NCBI GenBank assembly: GCA_021789755.1
Contig: JAJYJD010000070.1
Coordinates: forward strand, 1 to 14,044
Source: Bacteroidota bacterium
Lineage (GTDB): Bacteria; Bacteroidota; Ignavibacteria; Kryptoniales; JAKASW01
DNA: 14,044 bases
Direction of reading: 5' to 3'
The notes under the pieces were generated by a model that searched no databases, was not told where the DNA came from, and saw only the letters and a program-made list of their open reading frames with translations. Made by a program: the position numbers and the translations under genes. This document shows positions 6,411 through 14,026 of this stretch, in pieces. Numbering within the stretch: the stretch's first letter is position 1; each line of letters opens with the position of its first letter.

Positions 6411-7449
6411 GCGATATGCGGTGAGTATCACCGAGCGACCCGGAATATGCAAAGCGCGCAAACGAATAATCTATCTCGAGTTTGGGGAGGCGGATGCCGG
6501 CCCCGACGGTGAACTGCTTCACTTCGTTATACCCGGCGCGTATCGCGATGACGTCCTTGTAGCTTACCTCCGCCCCGGCACGGACGTCCGCGCTCAACGG
6601 TCCCAGGTGTACGGTCGACGAAGCTCCCATGTTGTCCGCATTGAAGAGGAGATCAACCGCCGGCGTCACCTTTACCGGACCTATGGGCAACCTGTAACTC
6701 GCTCCCGTGGCGAGCGTCGGGGGAGCGAGTTCCGTAGTACCCGTAGTCCAGGCAACTACCGTAGTCGTGGCATTCTGCAGATCCGCGCCGAGATTGAAAT
6801 TCACGAAAGGAGTGTACAGGGCCCCGACGTCGAATCCAATACCGGTGCCATACGTCGAACCGATACTTCGCCGGATGAACTTGACGTTGGCGCCATAAGA
6901 AAAATTATCACCCGATCGTTTCGCGTAACTGCCGATCAGTGCAACGTCGGTCGCATTGAAGAAGGTTATTTTCCCGTAATTGAGACGACTAAGACCGCCC
7001 GTGTAGTTGTCCGTTGGAGGAAGAGGGTTCCCATTCGCGTCAACCCCCGCGAGCTGTGTATTCGGGATTCCACTCACGCTGAGTACAATGACACTCAGTC
7101 CGACAGTTTCATCTTTCGACAGAGGCATCGCCCCGGCGCCATAATTGAAGCTCACCGCATCGGCGTATCGCTGGTCGTGCATGAGCATGATTTCCGGGTA
7201 CTTGATCCTCGCCAATCCCGCCGGATTCCAGTAACCCGCCGTGACGTCGTTGGCAACGGCGGTGTAAGCGCTTCCCATCCCGAGGGCTCTTCCCCCGACG
7301 CCGATGGAAAGGAAATCGTTCTCGTACTTGCCGAGAGTGATTCCCTGGGCACGCACCTCGCCCGGCCGGACCAGTCCGAACACCGCGAGGGCCAGAGCAG
7401 GCAGGAAGACGGCGGTCTTAAGATTCGAGCGGCTCCGCACCGAATTCAT
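6382..7449 (-). CDS. PorV/PorQ-family outer-membrane beta-barrel protein
   Basis: A 355-residue exported protein. Residues 1-34 form a signal peptide with basic residues, a hydrophobic core (AVFLPALALAVFGLV) and a likely cut after Ala34. Then comes the family hallmark at about 46-80, including LSIGVGGRALGMG, AYTAVAND and YWNPAGLA. The rest is alternating beta strands with Gly and aromatic residues, as expected for a FadL/PorV-like barrel. In Bacteroidota some relatives (PorV, PorQ) serve type IX secretion, but many paralogues do not, and no secretion gene is nearby, so the role is open. The ATG at 7449 lies 32 bases inside the end of dnaX. An in-frame GTG at 7440 has better spacing to AAGGA (eight bases), so the true protein may be three residues shorter. 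Its 3' end overlaps the DUF1684 gene. Confidence 0.88.
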   Translation of the reverse strand: MNSVRSRSNLKTAVFLPALALAVFGLVRPGEVRAQGITLGKYENDFLSIGVGGRALGMGSAYTAVANDVTAGYWNPAGLARIKYPEIMLMHDQRYADAVSFNYGAGAMPLSKDETVGLSVIVLSVSGIPNTQLAGVDANGNPLPPTDNYTGGLSRLNYGKITFFNATDVALIGSYAKRSGDNFSYGANVKFIRRSIGSTYGTGIGFDVGALYTPFVNFNLGADLQNATTTVVAWTTGTTELAPPTLATGASYRLPIGPVKVTPAVDLLFNADNMGASSTVHLGPLSADVRAGAEVSYKDVIAIRAGYNEVKQFTVGAGIRLPKLEIDYSFARFAYSGSLGDTHRISLELVLEDGN

Positions 7450-9085
7450 CCTTCAAATACTTGACAAGGGGATCGTTGCTGTTCGTGTCGACGGGTTGTT
7501 CAGTGTTGACGATTCTGAAATCAATCGCGACGCGGGCTCCCAGAGTCTTAAGAATGGCGTCCTGGATGTATGTCTTGTACGGTTTCGTCATTCCTATCAC
7601 GACTTCGTTGGGCGCCCCGAGCATGAGCCAGCCGTTCTGTACTCCCAGCGGCTTCATGTTTATCAGCTGCGACCAGACTCCTATTCTCTCTTTTCTAACG
7701 CTCAAAAGAAACTCGTCCCAACGGACATTGATCTCCTGGAAAGCCGATTCACTCATCGCGTGTGACGGCTTCTCTTCCGCACTTTTGTTGGGGGGGCGCG
7801 GCACGGGCCGGCTGGGCGCTGCAACGTGCGGTCCCTTACGCTCTGAAAATGCCGGGCGATTCTCTCGTACCGAAGGGCTTGCCATCCCTTCTTCCTGCGC
7901 CGGGCGCGGCGATTGAGTTGCCCCGATACCGACTTTACGTTCGGTTAAGTTTTTTTTTAGCTCGTCCACCTGCTGAAGAAGCTCCCGCAGTCTGACGCCA
8001 CGTTCCATGTTTACGAGCTGGAGAAGCGTCATCTCAAGTTTGATCCTCGGCTGGGACACGTATTTTATCTGCTGAACCGCTTCGCTGGTCGTCTTCAGCA
8101 ACCGAAGCAGGTCGAGCCGGTCAAACTTCTTCGCCGTCTCGAGATATTTCTTCCTGTAGTCTTCGGATGCTTCTATGAGATCCGCCTTCTCAGTGGTTGA
8201 AGCGATGAGCAAATTCCTGATGTGCTCCGAGAGGCCTTCCAGAAAATCGACGGTATCATAGCCGCGGGATACAATCTCCGCCGCCAATTCCACAGCCCCC
8301 TTTGAATCGTTATTCTGTATCAATTCGGTCGTTTTGAAGAACAGCTCGCTGTCGACAAGACTCAGAGCGTTAACTACAACCTCGTGCCTGATGTCGTTTC
8401 CACAGAACGCCGCGACCTGGTCGAAAATACTCAGCGCATCACGCATGGAGCCGTCGCCCTTTTTCGCGATCGTAACGAACGACTCCTCATCGACGCTTAT
8501 CTTCTCTTCCTTTGCGATAAAGCGAAGCCGCTCGATGATCTTCTCGATTTCAATTCTCTTGAAATCGAATCTCTGGCAGCGCGTCAGAATGGTCGGGATG
8601 ACCTTGTGCGGCTCGGTCGTCGCGAGCACAAACATGGCGTATGCCGGCGGCTCCTCGAGAGTTTTCAGAAGCGCATTGAACGCTTCCTTCGTGAGCATAT
8701 GCACTTCATCTATTATGTAGACTTTGTACTTCAGCCTTGCCGGTGAATAACGGACAGATTCACGCAGATCCCTGATCTCGTCGATACCGCGGTTGGACGC
8801 TCCGTCTATCTCGATCACGTCCAGGCTTCTCCCCTCGGTGATTTCCTTGCAGACATCGCAATCATTGCACGGCTCGCCGTCTTTGACATTCTGACAATTG
8901 ATCGCCTTCGCGAAAATACGGGCCGTGGTCGTCTTGCCGACACCGCTCGGGCCGCTGAAAAGGTACGCGTGAGCTATCCGGTTGCGGATGATCGCGTTCT
9001 TCATCGTGACCGTGACGTGTTCCTGGGCGGTCACTTCGTCGAACCGCATGGGCCGCCACTTGCGTGCGGTTACAAGATAGCTCAT
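7418..9085 (-). CDS. dnaX: DNA polymerase III subunits gamma and tau
   Basis: The clamp-loader ATPase of the replicative polymerase. In its 555 residues: Walker A GPSGVGKT 45-52; zinc-binding cysteines 64, 73, 76 and 79; Walker B VYIIDEVHM 122-130; sensor 1 ATTEPHK 155-161; the arginine-finger motif LTRCQRF 167-173; and sensor 2 SMRDALS 213-219. Domain III ends near residue 375. A Pro/Lys/Glu-rich linker follows (about 385-445), then a folded C-terminal domain (about 448-527) expected to contact polymerase and helicase. Codons 376-379 contain nine consecutive A residues; slippage there would give a short gamma-like protein of about 380 residues (see the slippage-site entry). The ATG overlaps the lon stop in ATGA, with GGAGG five bases upstream, so translation is coupled to lon. 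The 3' end overlaps the PorV/PorQ-like gene. Identity is certain. Confidence 0.97.
   Translation of the reverse strand: MSYLVTARKWRPMRFDEVTAQEHVTVTMKNAIIRNRIAHAYLFSGPSGVGKTTTARIFAKAINCQNVKDGEPCNDCDVCKEITEGRSLDVIEIDGASNRGIDEIRDLRESVRYSPARLKYKVYIIDEVHMLTKEAFNALLKTLEEPPAYAMFVLATTEPHKVIPTILTRCQRFDFKRIEIEKIIERLRFIAKEEKISVDEESFVTIAKKGDGSMRDALSIFDQVAAFCGNDIRHEVVVNALSLVDSELFFKTTELIQNNDSKGAVELAAEIVSRGYDTVDFLEGLSEHIRNLLIASTTEKADLIEASEDYRKKYLETAKKFDRLDLLRLLKTTSEAVQQIKYVSQPRIKLEMTLLQLVNMERGVRLRELLQQVDELKKNLTERKVGIGATQSPRPAQEEGMASPSVRENRPAFSERKGPHVAAPSRPVPRPPNKSAEEKPSHAMSESAFQEINVRWDEFLLSVRKERIGVWSQLINMKPLGVQNGWLMLGAPNEVVIGMTKPYKTYIQDAILKTLGARVAIDFRIVNTEQPVDTNSNDPLVKYLKDEFGAEPLES
7935..7975 (-). promoter_or_regulatory. 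Candidate programmed slippage/frameshift site in dnaX (A9 run)
   Basis: On the minus strand, nine A residues (7958-7950) lie in the frame CTA AAA AAA AAC, encoding Leu376-Lys-Lys-Asn. AGGTGGA, a Shine-Dalgarno-like sequence, ends six bases before CTA, as a -1 stimulator would. One added A, or a -1 ribosomal shift, gives K-L-N-R-T and then TAA at 7937-7935, a product of about 383 residues. One lost A gives TAA at 7947-7945, a product of 379. Both products keep the whole ATPase and collar region and lose the tau-specific tail. Thermus thermophilus dnaX uses an A9 run for transcriptional slippage, and E. coli dnaX uses an SD-stimulated -1 ribosomal shift; this site has features of both. That it functions is inference. 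Confidence 0.65.
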
Positions 9086-11490
9086 CTCTTCCTCCGGGCC
9101 GGGCTCCGCTTCTCCGGCTCTCGCCCGAATACATGCTCTATGGCATCTTCAATCTTCTCTATCGGGACTATCGTGATCCCTTCCTTCAATTTAGCCGGAA
9201 TCTCGCTGAGGTCTTTAAGGTTTTCTTTAGGGATGAGGACTTTCTTGATACCGTATCGCTTGGCTGCCAGCATCTTTTCCATCAGTCCCCCTATGGGAAG
9301 TACTTCACCGTTCAGATTAATCTCCCCCGTCATCGCGACGTCAGTCCGGACAGGCTTCTTTCCCGCGGCCGAGATAAGAGCGACCGACATTGTAATCCCG
9401 GCGGAAGGTCCATCCTTCGGAGTCGCTCCCTCAGGCACGTGAATATGAACCTCCTTCCCTTTGTAAAAATTCCTGGCGATGCCGAGCCGAGCCGTGTTGG
9501 CTCTCACATATGTAAGAGCAGCCCGCGCCGATTCCTGCATCACGTTACCGAGCCGTCCTGTCAGCTGCAATCTGTCCGGTCCTTCTACCAATATCGCTTC
9601 GACGTTAAGAATATCGCCACCTCCGCTTGTCCACGCAAGTCCCAGAGCCACACCAACCCGGTTTTTCTTTGCGATCTGTTTCCAGTGAAACTTCGGCACC
9701 CCCAGGAACTCTTCCACTTTCTTTTCATCGACGACTATCGGGCTGATCTTCTTTTCCTTCCCGTTCCTCTGCACGACTATTTCTCTCGCAATTTTCCGGC
9801 ACACGCCTGCGATGGCGCGTTCAAGATTTCTCACGCCCGCTTCCCAGGTATATTCCCTGATAATTTTCATCAGGGCGACATCGCTGCATTTCACGTATAT
9901 CTCATCGATTCCGTGTGCTTTGAGCTGTTTCGGAATAATATGCCGCCCAGCTATTTCCATTTTGTCGTAATCAAGATATCCCGGCAGCTCGATTACCTCC
10001 ATTCTGTCTTCTAACGGTTCCGGTATGTTCTCACGCACGTTCGCCGTCGTGATGAATAAGACTTTTGAGAGGTCATACTCGACTTCAAGGTAATGATCCT
10101 GAAAAGAATGGTTCTGTTCGGGATCGAGGACTTCCAGCAGCGCGGCCGAGGGATCTCCGTGGAAGTCAAATGCGAGCTTGTCCACCTCGTCGAGGAGCAT
10201 GACCGGATTCACGACCGCCGCCTTCTTCATCGCCTGGATGATGCGGCCCGGCATCGATCCGACATACGTGCGCCGGTGACCTCTAATCTCGGCTTCATCC
10301 CTGATTCCTCCCAGCGAGAGCCTGACAAAATTCCTCCCCAGCGCGCGGGCTATCGATTTTGCCAGCGACGTCTTGCCGACGCCCGGAGGACCGACGAAAC
10401 AAATTATCTGTGACCGCATTTCCTTCACGAGATTCAGGACTGCCATCTGCTCGACGATTCGCTCCTTCGGCTTTTCAAGCCCATAGTGGTCTTCGTCGAG
10501 TATTTCTCCGACATGCTTGATGTCCAGATTGTCTTTCGTCTTCCTGTACCACGGGACATCCAGTAGCCAGTCGAGATAGTTGCGGATTACCGTCGCCTCC
10601 GGCGAGAACGCCTGCGTCCTTTTCAATTTGTCCAGCTCGTCCATAGCTTTCGCCTTGGCAGCTTCGGACATCCGCGCTTTTTCGATCTTCTCTTTCAGCT
10701 GAGCGAACTCCCCGGTAGGGTTTTCATCGCCCAACTCGTCCTGCATTATTCTTACTTGCTCCTGCAGGTAATACTTCCGCTGGTTCTTTTGTATGCTGTC
10801 CTGGACTTTGTCGTCAATTTCCTGCTCGATCTTCAGTATGCTTATTTCGCCCATCAGGAGCTTTATCAGAGCCTCGTACTGTTCCTGCAAGGACTTCAGG
10901 CTGAATATCCCGATCTTGTCGGGGACCGATAAATCCATGTTTGCGAGTATATAGTAGAACTTCCTGTCGGTCTCGCTCATATTGTCGAAAGACATTATCG
11001 TCTCGGGTGGTGTGTCCCTGCTGTTCCTGACATAATCGCGGAACAATTGCGCCGCGTGTTTGACATAGGCATCGAGCGAGCTGTCTTTTTTCGGGGCCTT
11101 GGTGTTTGGAGAATGTTCCGCATGGAGTATGCCTTTGTCATCGTAGTATTTCTTCACAAACGTCTGAGCCACACCGTCCACAAGGACTTTAAGGAGACCA
11201 TTGGGAAGTTTAAGCACCTGGAGAATTCTCGCAACAGTTCCGACCTTATACAATTCATCCTTAGACGGATCTTCCAGACTGCTGTCCTTCTGAGCAATAA
11301 GCAGTATGAACTTGTCCGCTTTCGCCGCGAGTTCCACTGCTTCCACGGATTGTTCGCGGCCAACGAGAATTGGGAAAAGCATGTACGGCAGGATAAGAGA
11401 ATCCCTCAGTGGCAGTACGGGAAGACGGGTCGGTATGTCTTCGACTTTCTTTATCCCTTCGGCTTCTTCTATTTCGTCAATATCCTTCAA
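9082..11490 (-). CDS. lon: ATP-dependent protease Lon (LonA type)
   Basis: A full-length LonA protease of 802 residues that degrades misfolded and regulatory proteins in the cytoplasm as a hexamer. The N-terminal LAN domain begins at about 23 (LPVLPLRD) and is followed by a long helical region (about 205-300). The AAA+ domain has Walker A GPPGVGKT 367-374, Walker B MLLDEVDK 431-438 and sensor 1 at about TTAN 481-484. The C-terminal protease domain has the catalytic Ser696 in PKDGPSAG and Lys739 in GGLMEK. E. coli has GGLKEK, so the non-catalytic first Lys is Met here; the dyad itself is intact. The start is TTG at 11490, with GGAG seven bases upstream and an in-frame TAA eight codons upstream; the next ATG is at residue 37, inside the LAN domain. 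Its stop overlaps the dnaX ATG (ATGA). It is the first gene of a four-gene chain and is transcribed away from the malic enzyme gene. Confidence 0.97.
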   Translation of the reverse strand: MKDIDEIEEAEGIKKVEDIPTRLPVLPLRDSLILPYMLFPILVGREQSVEAVELAAKADKFILLIAQKDSSLEDPSKDELYKVGTVARILQVLKLPNGLLKVLVDGVAQTFVKKYYDDKGILHAEHSPNTKAPKKDSSLDAYVKHAAQLFRDYVRNSRDTPPETIMSFDNMSETDRKFYYILANMDLSVPDKIGIFSLKSLQEQYEALIKLLMGEISILKIEQEIDDKVQDSIQKNQRKYYLQEQVRIMQDELGDENPTGEFAQLKEKIEKARMSEAAKAKAMDELDKLKRTQAFSPEATVIRNYLDWLLDVPWYRKTKDNLDIKHVGEILDEDHYGLEKPKERIVEQMAVLNLVKEMRSQIICFVGPPGVGKTSLAKSIARALGRNFVRLSLGGIRDEAEIRGHRRTYVGSMPGRIIQAMKKAAVVNPVMLLDEVDKLAFDFHGDPSAALLEVLDPEQNHSFQDHYLEVEYDLSKVLFITTANVRENIPEPLEDRMEVIELPGYLDYDKMEIAGRHIIPKQLKAHGIDEIYVKCSDVALMKIIREYTWEAGVRNLERAIAGVCRKIAREIVVQRNGKEKKISPIVVDEKKVEEFLGVPKFHWKQIAKKNRVGVALGLAWTSGGGDILNVEAILVEGPDRLQLTGRLGNVMQESARAALTYVRANTARLGIARNFYKGKEVHIHVPEGATPKDGPSAGITMSVALISAAGKKPVRTDVAMTGEINLNGEVLPIGGLMEKMLAAKRYGIKKVLIPKENLKDLSEIPAKLKEGITIVPIEKIEDAIEHVFGREPEKRSPARRKR

Positions 11491-11496
11491 AAAGTT

Positions 11497-11500
11497 TCTC
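11497..11500 (-). promoter_or_regulatory. Ribosome binding site of lon, supporting a TTG start
   Basis: On the minus strand GGAG is followed by AAACTTT and then TTG at 11490, a spacing of seven bases. With the in-frame stop just upstream, it makes TTG the only reasonable start. Confidence 0.6.
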
Positions 11501-11538
11501 CGGCTGGCAAGTTAGTTGACTGGGATTAGGTTTAAAAA

Positions 11539-11567
11539 AATATAGCAGAGTGCAAAAGGTTAAGCAA
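11539..11567 (-). promoter_or_regulatory. Candidate sigma70-like promoter of lon
   Basis: On the minus strand TTGCTT (11567-11562) and TATATT (11544-11539) are separated by exactly 17 bases. The -10 matches the TATAAT consensus at five of six positions and the -35 keeps TTG. Transcription would begin near 11532, giving a leader of about 40 bases. Two adjacent 8-bp palindromes lie further upstream (ACGATCGT 11592-11599 and TAGGCCTA 11601-11608) and could bind a regulator. TTTGCACTC inside the spacer resembles one arm of the CIRCE heat-shock operator, but the second arm is missing. Confidence 0.5.
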
Positions 11568-11616
11568 GGAAAGCGGTGGAAGGATGGGCACACGATCGTA
11601 TAGGCCTAACGTCTGC

Positions 11617-11648
11617 TTTGAACTTTCTGCTTCTACTGACTAACTTTT
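11617..11648 (+). promoter_or_regulatory. Candidate Bacteroidota-type promoter of the malic enzyme gene
   Basis: TTTG (11617-11620), a 20-base spacer and TAACTTTT (11641-11648) resemble the Bacteroidota promoter pattern TTTG...TAnnTTTG, with the final G replaced by T. It would leave a leader of about 100 bases that contains the hairpin at 11694-11734. The match is modest. Confidence 0.3.
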
Positions 11649-11693
11649 CGGCAGGACAACAATCAAATCACGAGCGCCCCGCCAAAAGCGAGA

Positions 11694-11734
11694 CGTCCGG
11701 GCATGTCCCGATGCAAGTCGGGGTCCTTTGGACG
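11694..11734 (+). repeat. Nested hairpin in the malic enzyme leader
   Basis: An outer stem CGTCC/GGACG (11694-11698 with 11730-11734) encloses an inner stem GTCCCGA/TCGGGGT (11705-11711 with 11718-11724, the last two pairs G-T wobbles) around the loop TGCAAG. It ends ten bases before the Shine-Dalgarno sequence. It may be a regulatory leader structure or a copy of a small dispersed palindromic repeat. There is no U tract, so it does not look like a terminator. Confidence 0.4.
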
Positions 11735-11744
11735 AGTTCTAAAT

Positions 11745-11750
11745 AAGGAG
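11745..11750 (+). promoter_or_regulatory. Strong ribosome binding site of the malic enzyme gene
   Basis: AAGGAG lies five bases before the ATG at 11756, a near-perfect Shine-Dalgarno sequence and the best in the window. It fixes the start and suggests efficient translation once the leader is open. Confidence 0.75.
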
Positions 11751-11755
11751 TATGT

Positions 11756-14026
11756 ATGAAAATCCGTGTAGAAGATGCTCTTCAATACCACTCAACCGGT
11801 AGAAGAGGAAAAGTTGAAGTTGTGCCGACAAAACCATGTATGACACAACGCGACCTCTCCCTGGCATATACGCCGGGAGTCGCCGAAGTCTGCAGAGTTA
11901 TCGACAAGACCCCGGATGCGGCCTATGAATACACATCCAAAGGAAATCTTGTCGCGGTGCTTTCGAACGGGACGGCCGTTCTCGGGCTTGGAAATATAGG
12001 ACCGCTTGCGGGAAAACCGGTGATGGAAGGAAAAGGAGTTTTGTTCAAAAGGTTCGCGGATATAGATGTGTTCGACATCGAGATCAATGCAAAGACGCCT
12101 GAAGAAATAATCGCAGTGGCTAAGGCGCTCGAGCCGACGTTCGGCGGAATAAACCTCGAAGACATCAAAGCACCCGACTGTTTCACGGTCGAAGAGACGC
12201 TGAAAGAGACGATGAACATCCCCGTGTTTCATGACGACCAGCACGGAACGGCGATCATCAGCTCTGCAGCCCTGCTCAACGCGCTCGAAGTAGCCCGCAA
12301 GGATATTTCAAAGGTCAGAATTGTGATTAACGGCGCCGGCGCAGCCGCAATCGCATGTACGAAACTCTACATCAAGCTCGGCGCGAAGCTCGAGAACGTC
12401 ATCATGTGCGATTCGAAGGGAGTCATCTATAAGGGAAGACCGATCGACATGAACCCCTACAAGGTGCAGTTCGCCCAGGATACGAAATCCCGGACGCTCG
12501 CCCAGGCAATTGCGGGCGCCGACGTGTTCGTCGGGCTCTCCGTCGCGAACGTGGTGACAAAGGATATGGTCCGCTCGATGGCGTCCACCCCGATTGTCTT
12601 TGCGATGGCCAACCCCGACCCTGAAATAGCTTACGAAGATGCCGTGGACGCGAGAAAAGACGTAATCATGGCAACCGGCCGTAGCGACTATCCGAACCAG
12701 GTCAACAACGTGCTCGGTTTCCCTTTCATATTCAGGGGAGCGCTGGATGTCCGCGCCCGAAACATCAATGATGAGATGAAAATAGCAGCCGTCAACGCCC
12801 TGGCTCACCTCGCAAAGGAGCCGGTACCGGATTCGGTGAAAGTCGCTTACGGCGGCGTCGAGCTCGAGTTCGGCAAGGACTACATCATACCGAAGCCTTT
12901 CGACCCGCGAGTCATCACCTGGGTCGCGCCCGCGGTAGCGAAGGCCGCGGTCGAAACAGGGACCGCTCGTGTTCAGATCGATGACTGGGATAAATACAAA
13001 TTCCAGCTCGAGGAGAGAATGGGAATCACACGCAGCGTCGTCAGAACGGCGATAACGAAATCTCAGGGAAGCGGGATGAGAATCGTGTTTCCCGAGGGTG
13101 AGGAAGCGAAGATCCTTCATGCTGCCCAGATCATCATAGACGAAGAGATCGCGAAGCCAGTCCTGCTCGGCAAGAAATCACGAATCGAGATGAAGGCAGA
13201 CGAGATGAAAATCGACATGGAGGGGATTGAAGTGATCGATCCCATGCAGTTCGAAAAACGCGAGGAATACATAGACAAGTTTTTCTCGATGCGACAGCGG
13301 AAAGGAATGACTCGCGCCGAAGCCGCACGTTATGTCGAACGGCCGAACTATCTTGGTGCCTTGATGGTCCACATGGGTGATGCTGACGGGCTGGTCTCCG
13401 GACTGACTCAGTCTTATCCCAACACTATCAGGCCCGCGCTCCAGGTTATCGGCATGGAGGAGAAGAGAACCAGGGTCGCTGGACTCTACATAGTGATGAC
13501 CAAGCGGGATACGTACTTCTTCGCCGACACTACCGTCAACATCGATCCTTCTGCGGATGACCTGGCGGAGATCGCGATAATGACGGCTGAAGTCGTCAAG
13601 CGCTTCAACATGGTACCGAGAGTCGCGATGTTATCTTTCAGCAACTTCGGCAACACACGCCTTCCCCAATCGATTAAAGTTCAACAGGCAGTAGCGCTCG
13701 CCCACAAACTTGATCCGGCGCTTGTCATCGACGGCGAAGTCCAGGCGGATGTTGCACTGTCGCCGGACGAGCTGGAAGAATCATATCCGTTCTCCTCGCT
13801 TAAAAGCGGCGTAAACACTCTCATCTTCCCTGATTTGAACGCGGGAAACATCGCGTACAAGCTCATGGGCAAGATCGGAGGCGCTGCCCTGCTCGGCCCG
13901 ATACTTATGGGGATGAAGAAGCCCGTGCACGTACTGCAGCAGGGTTGCGATGTAAACGCCATCGTGAACATCGCCGCCGTCTGCGCTGTCGAGGCGATCG
14001 ACAAGATAAAGAACGGGAAGCACTGA
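11756..14026 (+). CDS. maeB: Malic enzyme with C-terminal phosphotransacetylase-like domain (MaeB type)
   Basis: A 756-residue fusion, the usual length for MaeB. The malic enzyme part (about 1-410) oxidatively decarboxylates malate to pyruvate with NAD(P). Its active site is visible: Tyr38 in AYTPGVA, Lys93 in EGKGVLFK, metal ligands in GINLEDIKAP (131-140) and Asp161 in FHDDQHGTA, and the nucleotide loop GAGAAA 193-198. The second part (about 425-756) is phosphotransacetylase-like: FPEGEE 445-450, SFSNFGN 627-633, DGEVQADVAL 659-668, FPDLNAGNIAYK 691-702 and GPILMGMKKPVH 714-725. Where active phosphotransacetylases carry a catalytic Ser-Arg pair (LSRG), this protein has Gln728-Gln729, so the domain is probably non-catalytic and regulatory, as known for MaeB, where acetyl-CoA acts on it. 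The cofactor (NAD or NADP) cannot be read from the sequence. It is transcribed divergently from lon, and no further gene is seen before the window end. Confidence 0.95.
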   Translation: MKIRVEDALQYHSTGRRGKVEVVPTKPCMTQRDLSLAYTPGVAEVCRVIDKTPDAAYEYTSKGNLVAVLSNGTAVLGLGNIGPLAGKPVMEGKGVLFKRFADIDVFDIEINAKTPEEIIAVAKALEPTFGGINLEDIKAPDCFTVEETLKETMNIPVFHDDQHGTAIISSAALLNALEVARKDISKVRIVINGAGAAAIACTKLYIKLGAKLENVIMCDSKGVIYKGRPIDMNPYKVQFAQDTKSRTLAQAIAGADVFVGLSVANVVTKDMVRSMASTPIVFAMANPDPEIAYEDAVDARKDVIMATGRSDYPNQVNNVLGFPFIFRGALDVRARNINDEMKIAAVNALAHLAKEPVPDSVKVAYGGVELEFGKDYIIPKPFDPRVITWVAPAVAKAAVETGTARVQIDDWDKYKFQLEERMGITRSVVRTAITKSQGSGMRIVFPEGEEAKILHAAQIIIDEEIAKPVLLGKKSRIEMKADEMKIDMEGIEVIDPMQFEKREEYIDKFFSMRQRKGMTRAEAARYVERPNYLGALMVHMGDADGLVSGLTQSYPNTIRPALQVIGMEEKRTRVAGLYIVMTKRDTYFFADTTVNIDPSADDLAEIAIMTAEVVKRFNMVPRVAMLSFSNFGNTRLPQSIKVQQAVALAHKLDPALVIDGEVQADVALSPDELEESYPFSSLKSGVNTLIFPDLNAGNIAYKLMGKIGGAALLGPILMGMKKPVHVLQQGCDVNAIVNIAAVCAVEAIDKIKNGKH

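Noticed and set aside
6382..7449. Type IX secretion locus
   Set aside because: A PorV/PorQ-like protein alone is not enough: the family has many paralogues and no other type IX component or C-terminal sorting domain is in the window.
6349..7464. Open frame of 371 codons on the plus strand
   Set aside because: It is antisense to the PorV/PorQ-like gene and slightly longer than it, but very Arg-rich with no domain, signal peptide or ribosome binding site. The true gene has a signal peptide and family motif on the other strand.
11548..11558. CIRCE heat-shock operator upstream of lon
   Set aside because: Only one arm (TTTGCACTC on the minus strand, against TTAGCACTC) is present; the matching GAGTGCTAA arm nine bases later is absent.
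12308..13120. Open frame of 270 codons on the minus strand
   Set aside because: Antisense to the malic enzyme catalytic region; composition is His/Arg/Asp-rich with no motif.
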